From Cordylochernes scorpioides (taxonomy: Eukaryota; Arthropoda; Arachnida; Pseudoscorpiones; Chernetidae): DNA of 64,000 bases. The notes under the pieces were generated by a model. The model worked only from the letters and a program-made list of their open reading frames with translations, did not search any database and had not been told where the DNA came from. Every line of letters begins with the position of its first letter. Position 1 is the first letter of the stretch. Below, piece by piece: positions 20,101-31,470 of this stretch. The stretch lies in contig CP092880.1 in NCBI GenBank assembly GCA_030710605.1, forward strand, positions 538,862 to 602,861, given 5' to 3'. The position numbers and the translations under genes were made by a program.

Positions 20101-22626
20101 CTGGATGTAGCCAGTTTCAGCGGTCTTCACTGCCGTGTCTATGATACCCTCACGGCCTGCCATGGTATGAAAGTAAAATTCGATAACATTTAATCCGTCG
20201 TGGTAGGAATCTTCAACAAAACCCCTGCTCAAATAACTATAATCACATTTAGTGAAGCATGCTAAAGTTCTTTTATGGTATCCATCTGGGACCCGTTTCC
20301 CCCCAATACCTTGCTGTCCTACGCAAGCCATAATTTGTGAAATATTGATCTTGGATCCTTTCGATCCTGAGTCAATCATTTTCTTAAAATTGTTGAAATG
20401 CGTTAGAGATTTATCGGCTAAGGAGCCCGTCTTATCTCGAACGGTATTCAAAGTTTTGCTGACCTGCGATTCGAATGTATTAAACATGCTATTTCCAGGG
20501 AGAAGTTCAAGAGTCCCTTTGAGAGATTTATCCCAAAATTCCATAACTTCTACTTTGGCTTCCTCGATCTCATTTTTTATCTTGATTACGGTATCTTCTT
20601 CGGCGACTGTGTCTGAATAGCTTAGAGTAAGGGAAACTTCAACAAACCAGTTATTTACAATTACTTGGAGGTTGTTATAAAAGGCTGCTGTTCTACTAGG
20701 ACCAACTTCCATGAATAATAGATGCATTAATGAACCTTCTGATGTTCCAACAATTTTCTTGCAAATGATGCCTGAGATTAGTACTCCATTTTGGATGATT
20801 ACTCTTGTATCACCTGGAGTGATCCATTTATATGGGCCAGTATCTTCAGCACTATCATGAGCACTATGTTTACGATCCAAGTTAATATTTTCGTTGAGGA
20901 GTATACTGAAAAGTTGTTTTCCAGTCCATAGAGGTTTAGGTTTGAAAATGGTTGGCGGAGGAATTACGCCATCCCAATCATTACTTTGAAATAAGATTCT
21001 CATCAATTCTCCTTTCTCGATGAAGACGTCTCTTCTGGTCATCATGAAAACAGCAGTGAGTGTGTCCTGGACGATTCCCATGCAAGGTTTGTTAGCCTGA
21101 GGGGCAACGATTTGAGTGGGAACTAGGGAAAGCTGCTCCACTTCAACCCGAGTGGCTGGGTCTTGGGGAACATGAAGGTTCATCTCATCTCCATCAAAAT
21201 CGGCGTTGTAGGGCGTGGTGCAACTAAGATTCATCCGGAAGGTTGAAAAGGGAAGAATTCGGACTTTGTGAGCCATCATGGACATCTTGTGCAAAGATGG
21301 CTGTCGATTGAACACCACCACGTCACCGTTTATCAAACATCTTTCCACGATGTCACCTGTCATCAGGACAAGATCGGAAGAATTCTTATTCATGTGAAGA
21401 TTTATCCGTTGTCCATTTTCTCTTATAATGGCGCTTGCTCCTGGAAGTTGGAAGGGTCCGTTTTCTACCAGACGTTGCAACCATTCAATGTTGTACTTGT
21501 GAACAGTTTCTGGAATGGTGAGGGTTTTTGCAATTGAAATGGGAACACCAACTTCATCAATTCTCAAATTGGGGTCTGGAGAGATGACTGTACGTGCAGA
21601 GTGATTAACACGTTTACCCATGAGATTGGTTCTAATCCTTCCTTCTTTTCCTTTAATACGATCTGCAATGGATTTAATTTTACGTCCATTTTTCGTTATC
21701 GCTTCTGGTAGTCCAGGAACATTACTTTGCATCATGGTAGCTACGTGGTATTGAAGGGCATTTATCTTTTCTCTAACAATAAAGTTAGGAATTTGTTGAT
21801 TAATTACTCGTTCAACTTCTTTGTTAGCCTTTATGATATCACGTAATTTCAAGGTAATATCATCATGGCCTAACTTATTTCCACATTTAACTGCTGGCCT
21901 AACTGAATGAGGGGCAACTGGAATTACCTTCAGAATCATCCATTCTGGTCGAGAAAATGTGGTGTTCATGCCAACAGCTTCGATTGCTGTATCTGACATT
22001 TTGCTAAAGATTTCCAGTATCATTGATGCTGAAATATACATTTTGTTCATTTCATCTTCACAGTTAGGTTTCTTCCATTCAGCGGTGAACTCCATTTGCT
22101 TTGTCTTGATGCTTGGTTGATTCTTTCCGCATCCGAGAGAATTCTCAATCAGATTCCCCTTATCATCTATGCTCAATTCGCATTTCTTGACTTTAGAACA
22201 GAGTTCATGAAGTTGTTGAAGGCGGTTTTGGCCTTTGAATCTCTCCATGATGGTTTGAATTTTTGCATTCTCCGGTTTAATAAGTAAAGTGGAGCAGTAG
22301 AAGCAGATGCATTGGAGGATTTTGTGAACTGTGCCGATACATCCAGGGTGGAAAATAGGCACAGAAAGTTCAATATGGCCGAAATGTCCAGCACATTCTC
22401 TATGCTTCTGACGGCAGGTCGAACAAAGCTCTCCAACAGATATTGAACCTTGTCTGGGATCCATTAATCCACCAGGAATTGGTTTTCCATTTTCCATGAA
22501 TCCTGGATTTGTAGTGGCAACCACAGATATGGCTTTTATTTGTTCTGGGCTTAGCAGAGAAAATTGAATACTTGTAACATCGCTTTCTCTCATTTGAATT
22601 TTCTTCATAGGTTTTTGCATTTCCAT
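17128..22626 (-). CDS. RPB1: RNA polymerase II largest subunit RPB1, intronless
   Basis: 1832 residues in one exon; it forms the catalytic half of Pol II and makes mRNA in the nucleus. Visible elements: clamp zinc sites (C68-x2-C71-x6-C78-x2-H81; C108-x2-C111 with later Cys); [14 protein letters not shown]; the Mg-binding NADFDGD at 474-480 with all three Asp; the bridge helix with [19 protein letters not shown] around 824; the trigger-loop region with [20 protein letters not shown] around 1075; and a CTD from about 1484. The CTD has diverged heptads first, then 24 consecutive perfect YSPTSPS copies, then a mixed tail with three Arg-7 heptads, no Lys-7 heptad and an acidic tip [11 protein letters not shown]. 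Length is slightly below fly and human proteins. The start has TAA in frame two codons upstream. The lack of introns suggests a retrocopy or severe intron loss, but every catalytic motif is intact and the frame is clean, so it is presumably functional. Confidence 0.97.
   Translation of the reverse strand: [1832 protein letters not shown]
17461..17985 (-). repeat. 21-bp coding repeat in RPB1 CTD
   Basis: Twenty-four head-to-tail 21-bp units, plus the start of a 25th, each encoding YSPTSPS. They are identical at the DNA level apart from a synonymous Ser codon change (TCA to TCG) in two adjacent units near 17690-17710. Flanking CTD units differ in both DNA and protein sequence. Confidence 0.95.
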
Positions 22627-23280
22627 TTTTTATAAGTTTAGATATATTTTTTAGTTATTTTCTTAAATAATTATATTTTAAAATATCAAACGAGAGAAAA
22701 GGAGATAGAAAGAGAAACAAATAATGATAATTAAATAATGAATATATTTATATATTCATTTTTTTTAAATCTGTTTTTTTTTTAAATTACAATAAATATA
22801 TTTATTTTCAAAATAATTTTAAAGTAAATATACTATTCTAAGAGCGCGCGCATTAAATGCATTAATTTTCCCCATTATATTACATTTGGCTAATTGATAA
22901 TTTATAGAAAAAATAATAATATGCATGTTGCACACACAATAATAATTTAAATATAGAATTTCGTGAAATATATTCCAATTGATGGTTCTAGTTCAAATTA
23001 CATTTTTTTCGTTTAAAATATTTATTTACATTGCATAGATGATAAGGCTTATTTTTTATAATAAAATTATACATATATATTTTAGGTTTAAGTAATTTTT
23101 GTGATTAGATATATAGTAATATTTTACAGTAGAAAATTACTTCAAATAAAATATCTAAACTTGATGCAATAGTACGTCGTCTGCTATTAAAAATGTAAAC
23201 TATTTATAAAGCGCGCGCATGTTTCTTTTTAAAATAAAGCAATTTTACTACTGTCATTACTACAAAGAAAAAAATTTATA
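22627..23280. other. RPB1 upstream region
   Basis: Very AT-rich. On the minus strand a pyrimidine run (22689-22717) lies about 65 nt before the start codon and could be initiator context or a 3' splice site of a 5'UTR intron; neither is proven. 23110-23245 is an interspersed repeat also present inverted at 63870-64000. I see no clear TATA box at a defined distance. Confidence 0.4.
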
Positions 23281-23350
23281 ACGAAACCGCTGGGAGGGTT
23301 TGCCACTGATGAGCCATGTGCTCTCCTATTAATTCTATCATTACAGTATA
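23281..23350. repeat. MITE family G copy
   Basis: 'cgaaaccgctgggagggttt', 'gccactgatgagccatg' and 'tcattacagtatat'. Same order as 951-1092; the terminal block is eroded. Confidence 0.45.
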
Positions 23351-23394
23351 TATAATATATATAATTATCTTTATTGAAATAGTGCAGATTGTCT

Positions 23395-23772
23395 TAAAAC
23401 GTTGTTTTTCTTATAACTTGTCGAATAATATTATTACGGCGAATACAAAATAATACATACAACAATTACTTTATACATAATACAAAGACATTATACATAA
23501 CGGCGAATAATATTGGTATTTCATTTTTTGCAAGTGTTTACGGGGGGGGGGGGGAGTCTGACCACACCTCCCTGCGGTCCCCTTGGAATATTCGACCAAA
23601 TTCTGGTTTGTTTCCAAGGTGACTAACGTGGCAACGGCGCCCATTTTCCAATAAAGAGCAAGATAGTGGATATTGCTGCTGCTGTGATTGAGATGCATGG
23701 AGACATTTGAGACTCTTCTTTGGACACGACAACAACAACAACAAGTGTTTACGAACTTTTGGGATAACCTTG
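23395..23772. repeat. mariner-type MITE (truncated) split by a SINE
   Basis: Shares its body with the complete copy at 34324-34590 in inverse orientation ('ataatattattacggcgaat'). The right end is 'acgaacttttgggataacct', one TIR of that element. The left TIR is missing. The body is interrupted at 23543-23741. Confidence 0.65.
23543..23741 (+). mobile_element. Short retroposon (SINE) with (AAC)n tail
   Basis: 199 bp flanked by the perfect 12-bp duplication 'caagtgtttacg' (23531-23542 and 23742-23753). It begins with a G run and ends 'cacgacaacaacaacaac'. It carries a B-box-like 'atattcgacca' but no convincing tRNA fold. No second copy occurs in the window. Confidence 0.7.
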
Positions 23773-23851
23773 TCAAGAGATAAACGGGTACCCGTAGAAA
23801 GACGTTTTCCCCGAAAGCTTGTACGATCGTTGTCTTAGCTCTTCTCCCAGA

Positions 23852-26800
23852 CTTGTGTTTCTTGTTACATGGTCTCCTTGTTTGTAGGTTTCCTCTTACT
23901 ATATATCTCTTCACTTGTGTTTCTTGTTACACGGTCGCCTTGTTTGTAGGTTTCCTCTTACTATATATCTCTTCACTTGTGTTTCTTGTTACACGGTCGC
24001 CTTGTTTGTAGGTTTCCTCTTACTATATATCTCTCCACTTGTGTTTCTTGTTACATGGTCTCCTTGTTTGTAGGTTTCCTCTTACTATATATCTCTTCAC
24101 TTGTGTTTCTTGTTACATGGTCTCCTTGTTTGTAGGTTTCCTCTTACTATATATCTCTTCACTTGTGTTTCTTGTTACACGGTCGCCTTGTTTGTAGGTT
24201 TCCTCTTACTATATATCTCTTCACTTGTGTTTCTTGTTACATGGTCTCCTTGTTTGTAGGTTTCCTCTTACTATATATCTCTTCACTTGTGTTTCTTGTT
24301 ACACGGTCTCCTTGTTTGTAGGTTTCCTCTTACTATATATCTTTTCACTTGTGTTTCTTGTTACATGGTCTCCTTGTTTGTAGGTTTCCTCTTACTATAT
24401 ATCTCTTCACTTGTGTTTCTTGTTACACGGTCGCCTTGTTTGTAGGTTTCCTCTTACTATATATCTCTTCACTTGTGTTTCTTGTTACATGGTCTCCTTG
24501 TTTGTAGGTTTCCTCTTACTATATATCTCTTCACTTGTGTTTCTTGTTACATGGTCTCCTTGTTTGTAGGTTTCCTCTTACTATATATCTCTTCACTTGT
24601 GTTTCTTGTTACATGGTCTCCTTGTTTGTAGGTTTCCTCTTACTATATATCTCTTCACTTGTGTTTCTTGTTACATGGTCTCCTTGTTTGTAGGTTTCCT
24701 CTTACTATATATCTCTTCACTTGTGTTTCTTGTTACATGGTCTCCTTGTTTGTAGGTTTCCTCTTACTATATATCTCTTCACTTGTGTTTCTTGTTACAT
24801 GGTCTCCTTGTTTGTAGGTTTCCTCTTACTATATATCTCTTCACTTGTGTTTCTTGTTACATGGTCTCCTTGTTTGTAGGTTTCCTCTTACTATATATCT
24901 CTTCACTTGTGTTTCTTGTTACATGGTCTCCTTGTTTGTAGGTTTCCTCTTACTATATATCTCTTCACTTGTGTTTCTTGTTACATGGTCTCCTTGTTTG
25001 TAGGTTTCCTCTTACTATATATCTCTTCACTTGTGTTTCTTGTTACATGGTCTCCTTGTTTGTAGGTTTCCTCTTACTATATATCTCTTCACTTGTGTTT
25101 CTTGTTACATGGTCTCCTTGTTTGTAGGTTTCCTCTTACTATATATCTCTTCACTTGTGTTTCTTGTTACATGGTCTCCTTGTTTGTAGGTTTCCTCTTA
25201 CTATATATCTCTTCACTTGTGTTTCTTGTTACATGGTCTCCTTGTTTGTAGGTTTCCTCTTACTATATATCTCTTCACTTGTGTTTCTTGTTACATGGTC
25301 TCCTTGTTTGTAGGTTTCCTCTTACTATATATCTCTCCACTTGTGTTTCTTGTTACATGGTCTCCTTGTTTGTAGGTTTCCTCTTACTATATATCTCTTA
25401 ACTTGTGTTTCTTGTTACATGGTCTCCTTGTTTGTAGGTTTCCTCTTACTATATATCTCTTAACTTGTGTTTCTTGTTACATGGTCTCCTTGTTTGTAGG
25501 TTTCCTCTTACTATATATCTCTTCACTTGTGTTTCTTGTTACATGGTCTCCTTGTTTGTAGGTTTCCTCTTACTATATATCTCTTCACTTGTGTTTCTTG
25601 TTACATGGTCTCCTTGTTTGTAGGTTTCCTCTTACTATATATCTCTTCACTTGTGTTTCTTGTTACATGGTCTCCTTGTTTGTAGGTTTCCTCTTACTAT
25701 ATATCTCTTCACTTGTGTTTCTTGTTACATGGTCTCCTTGTTTGTAGGTTTCCTCTTACTATATATCTCTTCACTTGTGTTTCTTGTTACATGGTCTCCT
25801 TGTTTGTAGGTTTCCTCTTACTATATATCTCTTCACTTGTGTTTCTTGTTACATGGTCTCCTTGTTTGTAGGTTTCCTCTTACTATATATCTCTTCACTT
25901 GTGTTTCTTGTTACATGGTCTCCTTGTTTGTAGGTTTCCTCTTACTATATATCTCTTCACTTGTGTTTCTTGTTACATGGTCTCCTTGTTTGTAGGTTTC
26001 CTCTTACTATATATCTCTTCACTTGTGTTTCTTGTTACATGGTCTCCTTGTTTGTAGGTTTCCTCTTACTATATATCTCTTCACTTGTGTTTCTTGTTAC
26101 ATGGTCTCCTTGTTTGTAGGTTTCCTCTTACTATATATCTCTTCACTTGTGTTTCTTGTTACATGGTCTCCTTGTTTGTAGGTTTCCTCTTACTATATAT
26201 CTCTTCACTTGTGTTTCTTGTTACATGGTCTCCTTGTTTGTAGGTTTCCTCTTACTATATATCTCTTCACTTGTGTTTCTTGTTACATGGTCTCCTTGTT
26301 TGTAGGTTTCCTCTTACTATATATCTCTTCACTTGTGTTTCTTGTTACATGGTCTCCTTGTTTGTAGGTTTCCTCTTACTATATATCTCTTCACTTGTGT
26401 TTCTTGTTACATGGTCTCCTTGTTTGTAGGTTTCCTCTTACTATATATCTCTTCACTTGTGTTTCTTGTTACATGGTCTCCTTGTTTGTAGGTTTCCTCT
26501 TACTATATATCTCTTCACTTGTGTTTCTTGTTACATGGTCTCCTTGTTTGTAGGTTTCCTCTTACTATATATCTCTTCACTTGTGTTTCTTGTTACATGG
26601 TCTCCTTGTTTGTAGGTTTCCTCTTACTATATATCTCTTCACTTGTGTTTCTTGTTACATGGTCTCCTTGTTTGTAGGTTTCCTCTTACTATATATCTCT
26701 TCACTTGTGTTTCTTGTTACATGGTCTCCTTGTTTGTAGGTTTCCTCTTACTATATATCTCTTCACTTGTGTTTCTTGTTACATGGTCTCCTTGTTTGTA

Positions 26801-29800
26801 GGTTTCCTCTTACTATATATCTCTTCACTTGTGTTTCTTGTTACATGGTCTCCTTGTTTGTAGGTTTCCTCTTACTATATATCTCTTCACTTGTGTTTCT
26901 TGTTACATGGTCTCCTTGTTTGTAGGTTTCCTCTTACTATATATCTCTTCACTTGTGTTTCTTGTTACATGGTCTCCTTGTTTGTAGGTTTCCTCTTACT
27001 ATATATCTCTTCACTTGTGTTTCTTGTTACATGGTCTCCTTGTTTGTAGGTTTCCTCTTACTATATATCTCTTCACTTGTGTTTCTTGTTACATGGTCTC
27101 CTTGTTTGTAGGTTTCCTCTTACTATATATCTCTTCACTTGTGTTTCTTGTTACATGGTCTCCTTGTTTGTAGGTTTCCTCTTACTATATATCTCTTCAC
27201 TTGTGTTTCTTGTTACATGGTCTCCTTGTTTGTAGGTTTCCTCTTACTATATATCTCTTCACTTGTGTTTCTTGTTACATGGTCTCCTTGTTTGTAGGTT
27301 TCCTCTTACTATATATCTCTTCACTTGTGTTTCTTGTTACATGGTCTCCTTGTTTGTAGGTTTCCTCTTACTATATATCTCTTCACTTGTGTTTCTTGTT
27401 ACATGGTCTCCTTGTTTGTAGGTTTCCTCTTACTATATATCTCTTCACTTGTGTTTCTTGTTACATGGTCTCCTTGTTTGTAGGTTTCCTCTTACTATAT
27501 ATCTCTTCACTTGTGTTTCTTGTTACATGGTCTCCTTGTTTGTAGGTTTCCTCTTACTATATATCTCTTCACTTGTGTTTCTTGTTACATGGTCTCCTTG
27601 TTTGTAGGTTTCCTCTTACTATATATCTCTTCACTTGTGTTTCTTGTTACATGGTCTCCTTGTTTGTAGGTTTCCTCTTACTATATATCTCTTCACTTGT
27701 GTTTCTTGTTACATGGTCTCCTTGTTTGTAGGTTTCCTCTTACTATATATCTCTTCACTTGTGTTTCTTGTTACATGGTCTCCTTGTTTGTAGGTTTCCT
27801 CTTACTATATATCTCTTCACTTGTGTTTCTTGTTACATGGTCTCCTTGTTTGTAGGTTTCCTCTTACTATATATCTCTTCACTTGTGTTTCTTGTTACAT
27901 GGTCTCCTTGTTTGTAGGTTTCCTCTTACTATATATCTCTTCACTTGTGTTTCTTGTTACATGGTCTCCTTGTTTGTAGGTTTCCTCTTACTATATATCT
28001 CTTCACTTGTGTTTCTTGTTACATGGTCTCCTTGTTTGTAGGTTTCCTCTTACTATATATCTCTTCACTTGTGTTTCTTGTTACATGGTCTCCTTGTTTG
28101 TAGGTTTCCTCTTACTATATATCTCTTCACTTGTGTTTCTTGTTACATGGTCTCCTTGTTTGTAGGTTTCCTCTTACTATATATCTCTTCACTTGTGTTT
28201 CTTGTTACATGGTCTCCTTGTTTGTAGGTTTCCTCTTACTATATATCTCTTCACTTGTGTTTCTTGTTACATGGTCTCCTTGTTTGTAGGTTTCCTCTTA
28301 CTATATATCTCTTCACTTGTGTTTCTTGTTACATGGTCTCCTTGTTTGTAGGTTTCCTCTTACTATATATCTCTTCACTTGTGTTTCTTGTTACATGGTC
28401 TCCTTGTTTGTAGGTTTCCTCTTACTATATATCTCTTCACTTGTGTTTCTTGTTACATGGTCTCCTTGTTTGTAGGTTTCCTCTTACTATATATCTCTTC
28501 ACTTGTGTTTCTTGTTACATGGTCTCCTTGTTTGTAGGTTTCCTCTTACTATATATCTCTTCACTTGTGTTTCTTGTTACATGGTCTCCTTGTTTGTAGG
28601 TTTCCTCTTACTATATATCTCTTCACTTGTGTTTCTTGTTACATGGTCTCCTTGTTTGTAGGTTTCCTCTTACTATATATCTCTTCACTTGTGTTTCTTG
28701 TTACATGGTCTCCTTGTTTGTAGGTTTCCTCTTACTATATATCTCTTCACTTGTGTTTCTTGTTACATGGTCTCCTTGTTTGTAGGTTTCCTCTTACTAT
28801 ATATCTCTTCACTTGTGTTTCTTGTTACATGGTCTCCTTGTTTGTAGGTTTCCTCTTACTATATATCTCTTCACTTGTGTTTCTTGTTACATGGTCTCCT
28901 TGTTTGTAGGTTTCCTCTTACTATATATCTCTTCACTTGTGTTTCTTGTTACATGGTCTCCTTGTTTGTAGGTTTCCTCTTACTATATATCTCTTCACTT
29001 GTGTTTCTTGTTACATGGTCTCCTTGTTTGTAGGTTTCCTCTTACTATATATCTCTTCACTTGTGTTTCTTGTTACATGGTCTCCTTGTTTGTAGGTTTC
29101 CTCTTACTATATATCTCTTCACTTGTGTTTCTTGTTACATGGTCTCCTTGTTTGTAGGTTTCCTCTTACTATATATCTCTTCACTTGTGTTTCTTGTTAC
29201 ATGGTCTCCTTGTTTGTAGGTTTCCTCTTACTATATATCTCTTCACTTGTGTTTCTTGTTACATGGTCTCCTTGTTTGTAGGTTTCCTCTTACTATATAT
29301 CTCTTCACTTGTGTTTCTTGTTACATGGTCTCCTTGTTTGTAGGTTTCCTCTTACTATATATCTCTTCACTTGTGTTTCTTGTTACATGGTCTCCTTGTT
29401 TGTAGGTTTCCTCTTACTATATATCTCTTCACTTGTGTTTCTTGTTACATGGTCTCCTTGTTTGTAGGTTTCCTCTTACTATATATCTCTTCACTTGTGT
29501 TTCTTGTTACATGGTCTCCTTGTTTGTAGGTTTCCTCTTACTATATATCTCTTCACTTGTGTTTCTTGTTACATGGTCTCCTTGTTTGTAGGTTTCCTCT
29601 TACTATATATCTCTTCACTTGTGTTTCTTGTTACATGGTCTCCTTGTTTGTAGGTTTCCTCTTACTATATATCTCTTCACTTGTGTTTCTTGTTACATGG
29701 TCTCCTTGTTTGTAGGTTTCCTCTTACTATATATCTCTTCACTTGTGTTTCTTGTTACATGGTCTCCTTGTTTGTAGGTTTCCTCTTACTATATATCTCT

Positions 29801-31030
29801 TCACTTGTGTTTCTTGTTACATGGTCTCCTTGTTTGTAGGTTTCCTCTTACTATATATCTCTTCACTTGTGTTTCTTGTTACATGGTCTCCTTGTTTGTA
29901 GGTTTCCTCTTACTATATATCTCTTCACTTGTGTTTCTTGTTACATGGTCTCCTTGTTTGTAGGTTTCCTCTTACTATATATCTCTTCACTTGTGTTTCT
30001 TGTTACATGGTCTCCTTGTTTGTAGGTTTCCTCTTACTATATATCTCTTCACTTGTGTTTCTTGTTACATGGTCTCCTTGTTTGTAGGTTTCCTCTTACT
30101 ATATATCTCTTAATTTGTGTTTCTTGTTACATGGTCTCCTTGTTTGTAGGTTTCCTCTTACTATATATCTCTTCACTTGTGTTTCTTGTTACATGGTCTC
30201 CTTGTTTGTAGGTTTCCTCTTACTATATATCTCTTCACTTGTGTTTCTTGTTACATGGTCTCCTTGTTTGTAGGTTTCCTCTTACTATATATCTCTTCAC
30301 TTGTGTTCTCCTTGTTTGTAGGTTCCTCTTACTATATATCTCTTAATTTGTGTTCTTGTTACATGGTCTCCTTGTTTGTAGGTTTCCTCTTACTATAATA
30401 TCTCTTCACTTGTGTTTCTTTGTTACATGGTCTCCTTGTTTGTAGGTTTCCTCTTACTATATATCTCTTCACTTGTGTTTCTTGTTACATGTCTCCTTGT
30501 TTGTAGGTTTCCTCTTACTATATATCTCTTCACTTGTGTTTCTTGTTACATGGTCTCCTTGTTTGTAGGTTTCCTCTTACTATATATCTCTTCACTTGTG
30601 TTTCTTGTTACATGGTCTCCTTGTTTGTAGGTTCCTCTTACTATATATCTCTTCACTTGTGTTTCTTGTTACATGGTCTCCTTGTTTGTAGGTTTCCTCT
30701 TACTATATATCTCTTCACTTGTGTTTCTTGTTACATGGTCTCCTTGTTTGTAGGTTTCCTCTTACTATATATCTCTTCACTTGTGTTTCTTGTTACATGG
30801 TCTCCTTGTTTGTAGGTTTCCTCTTACTATATATCTCTTCACTTGTGTTTCTTGTTACATGGTCTCCTTGTTTGTAGGTTTCCTCTTACTATATATCTCT
30901 TCACTTGTGTTTCTTGTTACATGGTCTCCTTGTTTGTAGGTTTCCTCTTACTATATATCTCTTCACTTGTGTTTCTTGTTACATGGTCTCCTTGTTTGTA
31001 GGTTTCCTCTTACTATATATCTCTTCACTT
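23852..31030. repeat. 62-bp satellite array, about 116 units (~7.2 kb)
   Basis: Unit runs 'ttcacttgtgtttcttgtta' - 'catggtctccttgtttgtag' - 'gtttcctcttactatatatc' - 'tc'. The first ten units carry cacggtcgcc/catggtctcc variants. The centre (about 25.5-30.1 kb) is virtually invariant. The right edge (30.3-30.65 kb) shows several 1-bp indels and one unit missing about 17 bp. Nothing long is open in the homogeneous core, so it is non-coding. Confidence 0.97.
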
Positions 31031-31089
31031 CTGTGTATGTTTTATGTTGGGTATGTTATAGGTGCGGGTTTTGGGATAATCAGTAATTG

Positions 31090-31160
31090 AGTTAGAGGCG
31101 ATAGAAGCGAACCACCCAGGTTCGAACTGAGGTCGGCGTTAGTGCCAACCAGGCCTTTCC
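31090..31160 (-). other. tRNA-like sequence (SINE head?)
   Basis: On the minus strand 'tggttggcactaacg' resembles an A box and 'cagttcgaacctggg' a B box at tRNA spacing. It does not fold as a full tRNA. Possible degenerate SINE head. Confidence 0.3.
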
Positions 31161-31470
31161 CCATTGTTAGCTCTATTGCAACTCTCTTCCCATTGTTAGC
31201 TTCATAGAAACTCACTTCCTATTGTTAGTTCCATGTAAATTTGCATTTCTTTGATAGCTCCATGGCAACTATCTTCCTATTGCCTGATTTCTGATAACTC
31301 TCTTCCCATTGTTAGCTCCATAGCAACCCTCTTCCCATTGTTAGCTCCATAGCAACCCTCTTCCCATTGTTAGCTCCATAGCAACTCTCTTCCTATCGCT
31401 AGCTTCATAGAAACTCTCTTCAAATTATTGTCTCCTTATCAAATCTCTTACAATTGTTAGCTCCATGGCA
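31150..31470. repeat. Degenerate ~29-bp tandem repeat, about 11 units
   Basis: Unit 'attgttagctccatagcaac' plus 'cctcttccc'. The middle three units are nearly identical and the outer ones diverged. Confidence 0.75.

Noticed and set aside
23852..31030. CRISPR-like array
   Set aside because: Pure head-to-tail repeat with no spacers in a eukaryotic genome.
30177..31090. Short plus-strand frames in the right edge of the 62-bp satellite
   Set aside because: They arise only where single-base indels break the array; the core has no long frame.
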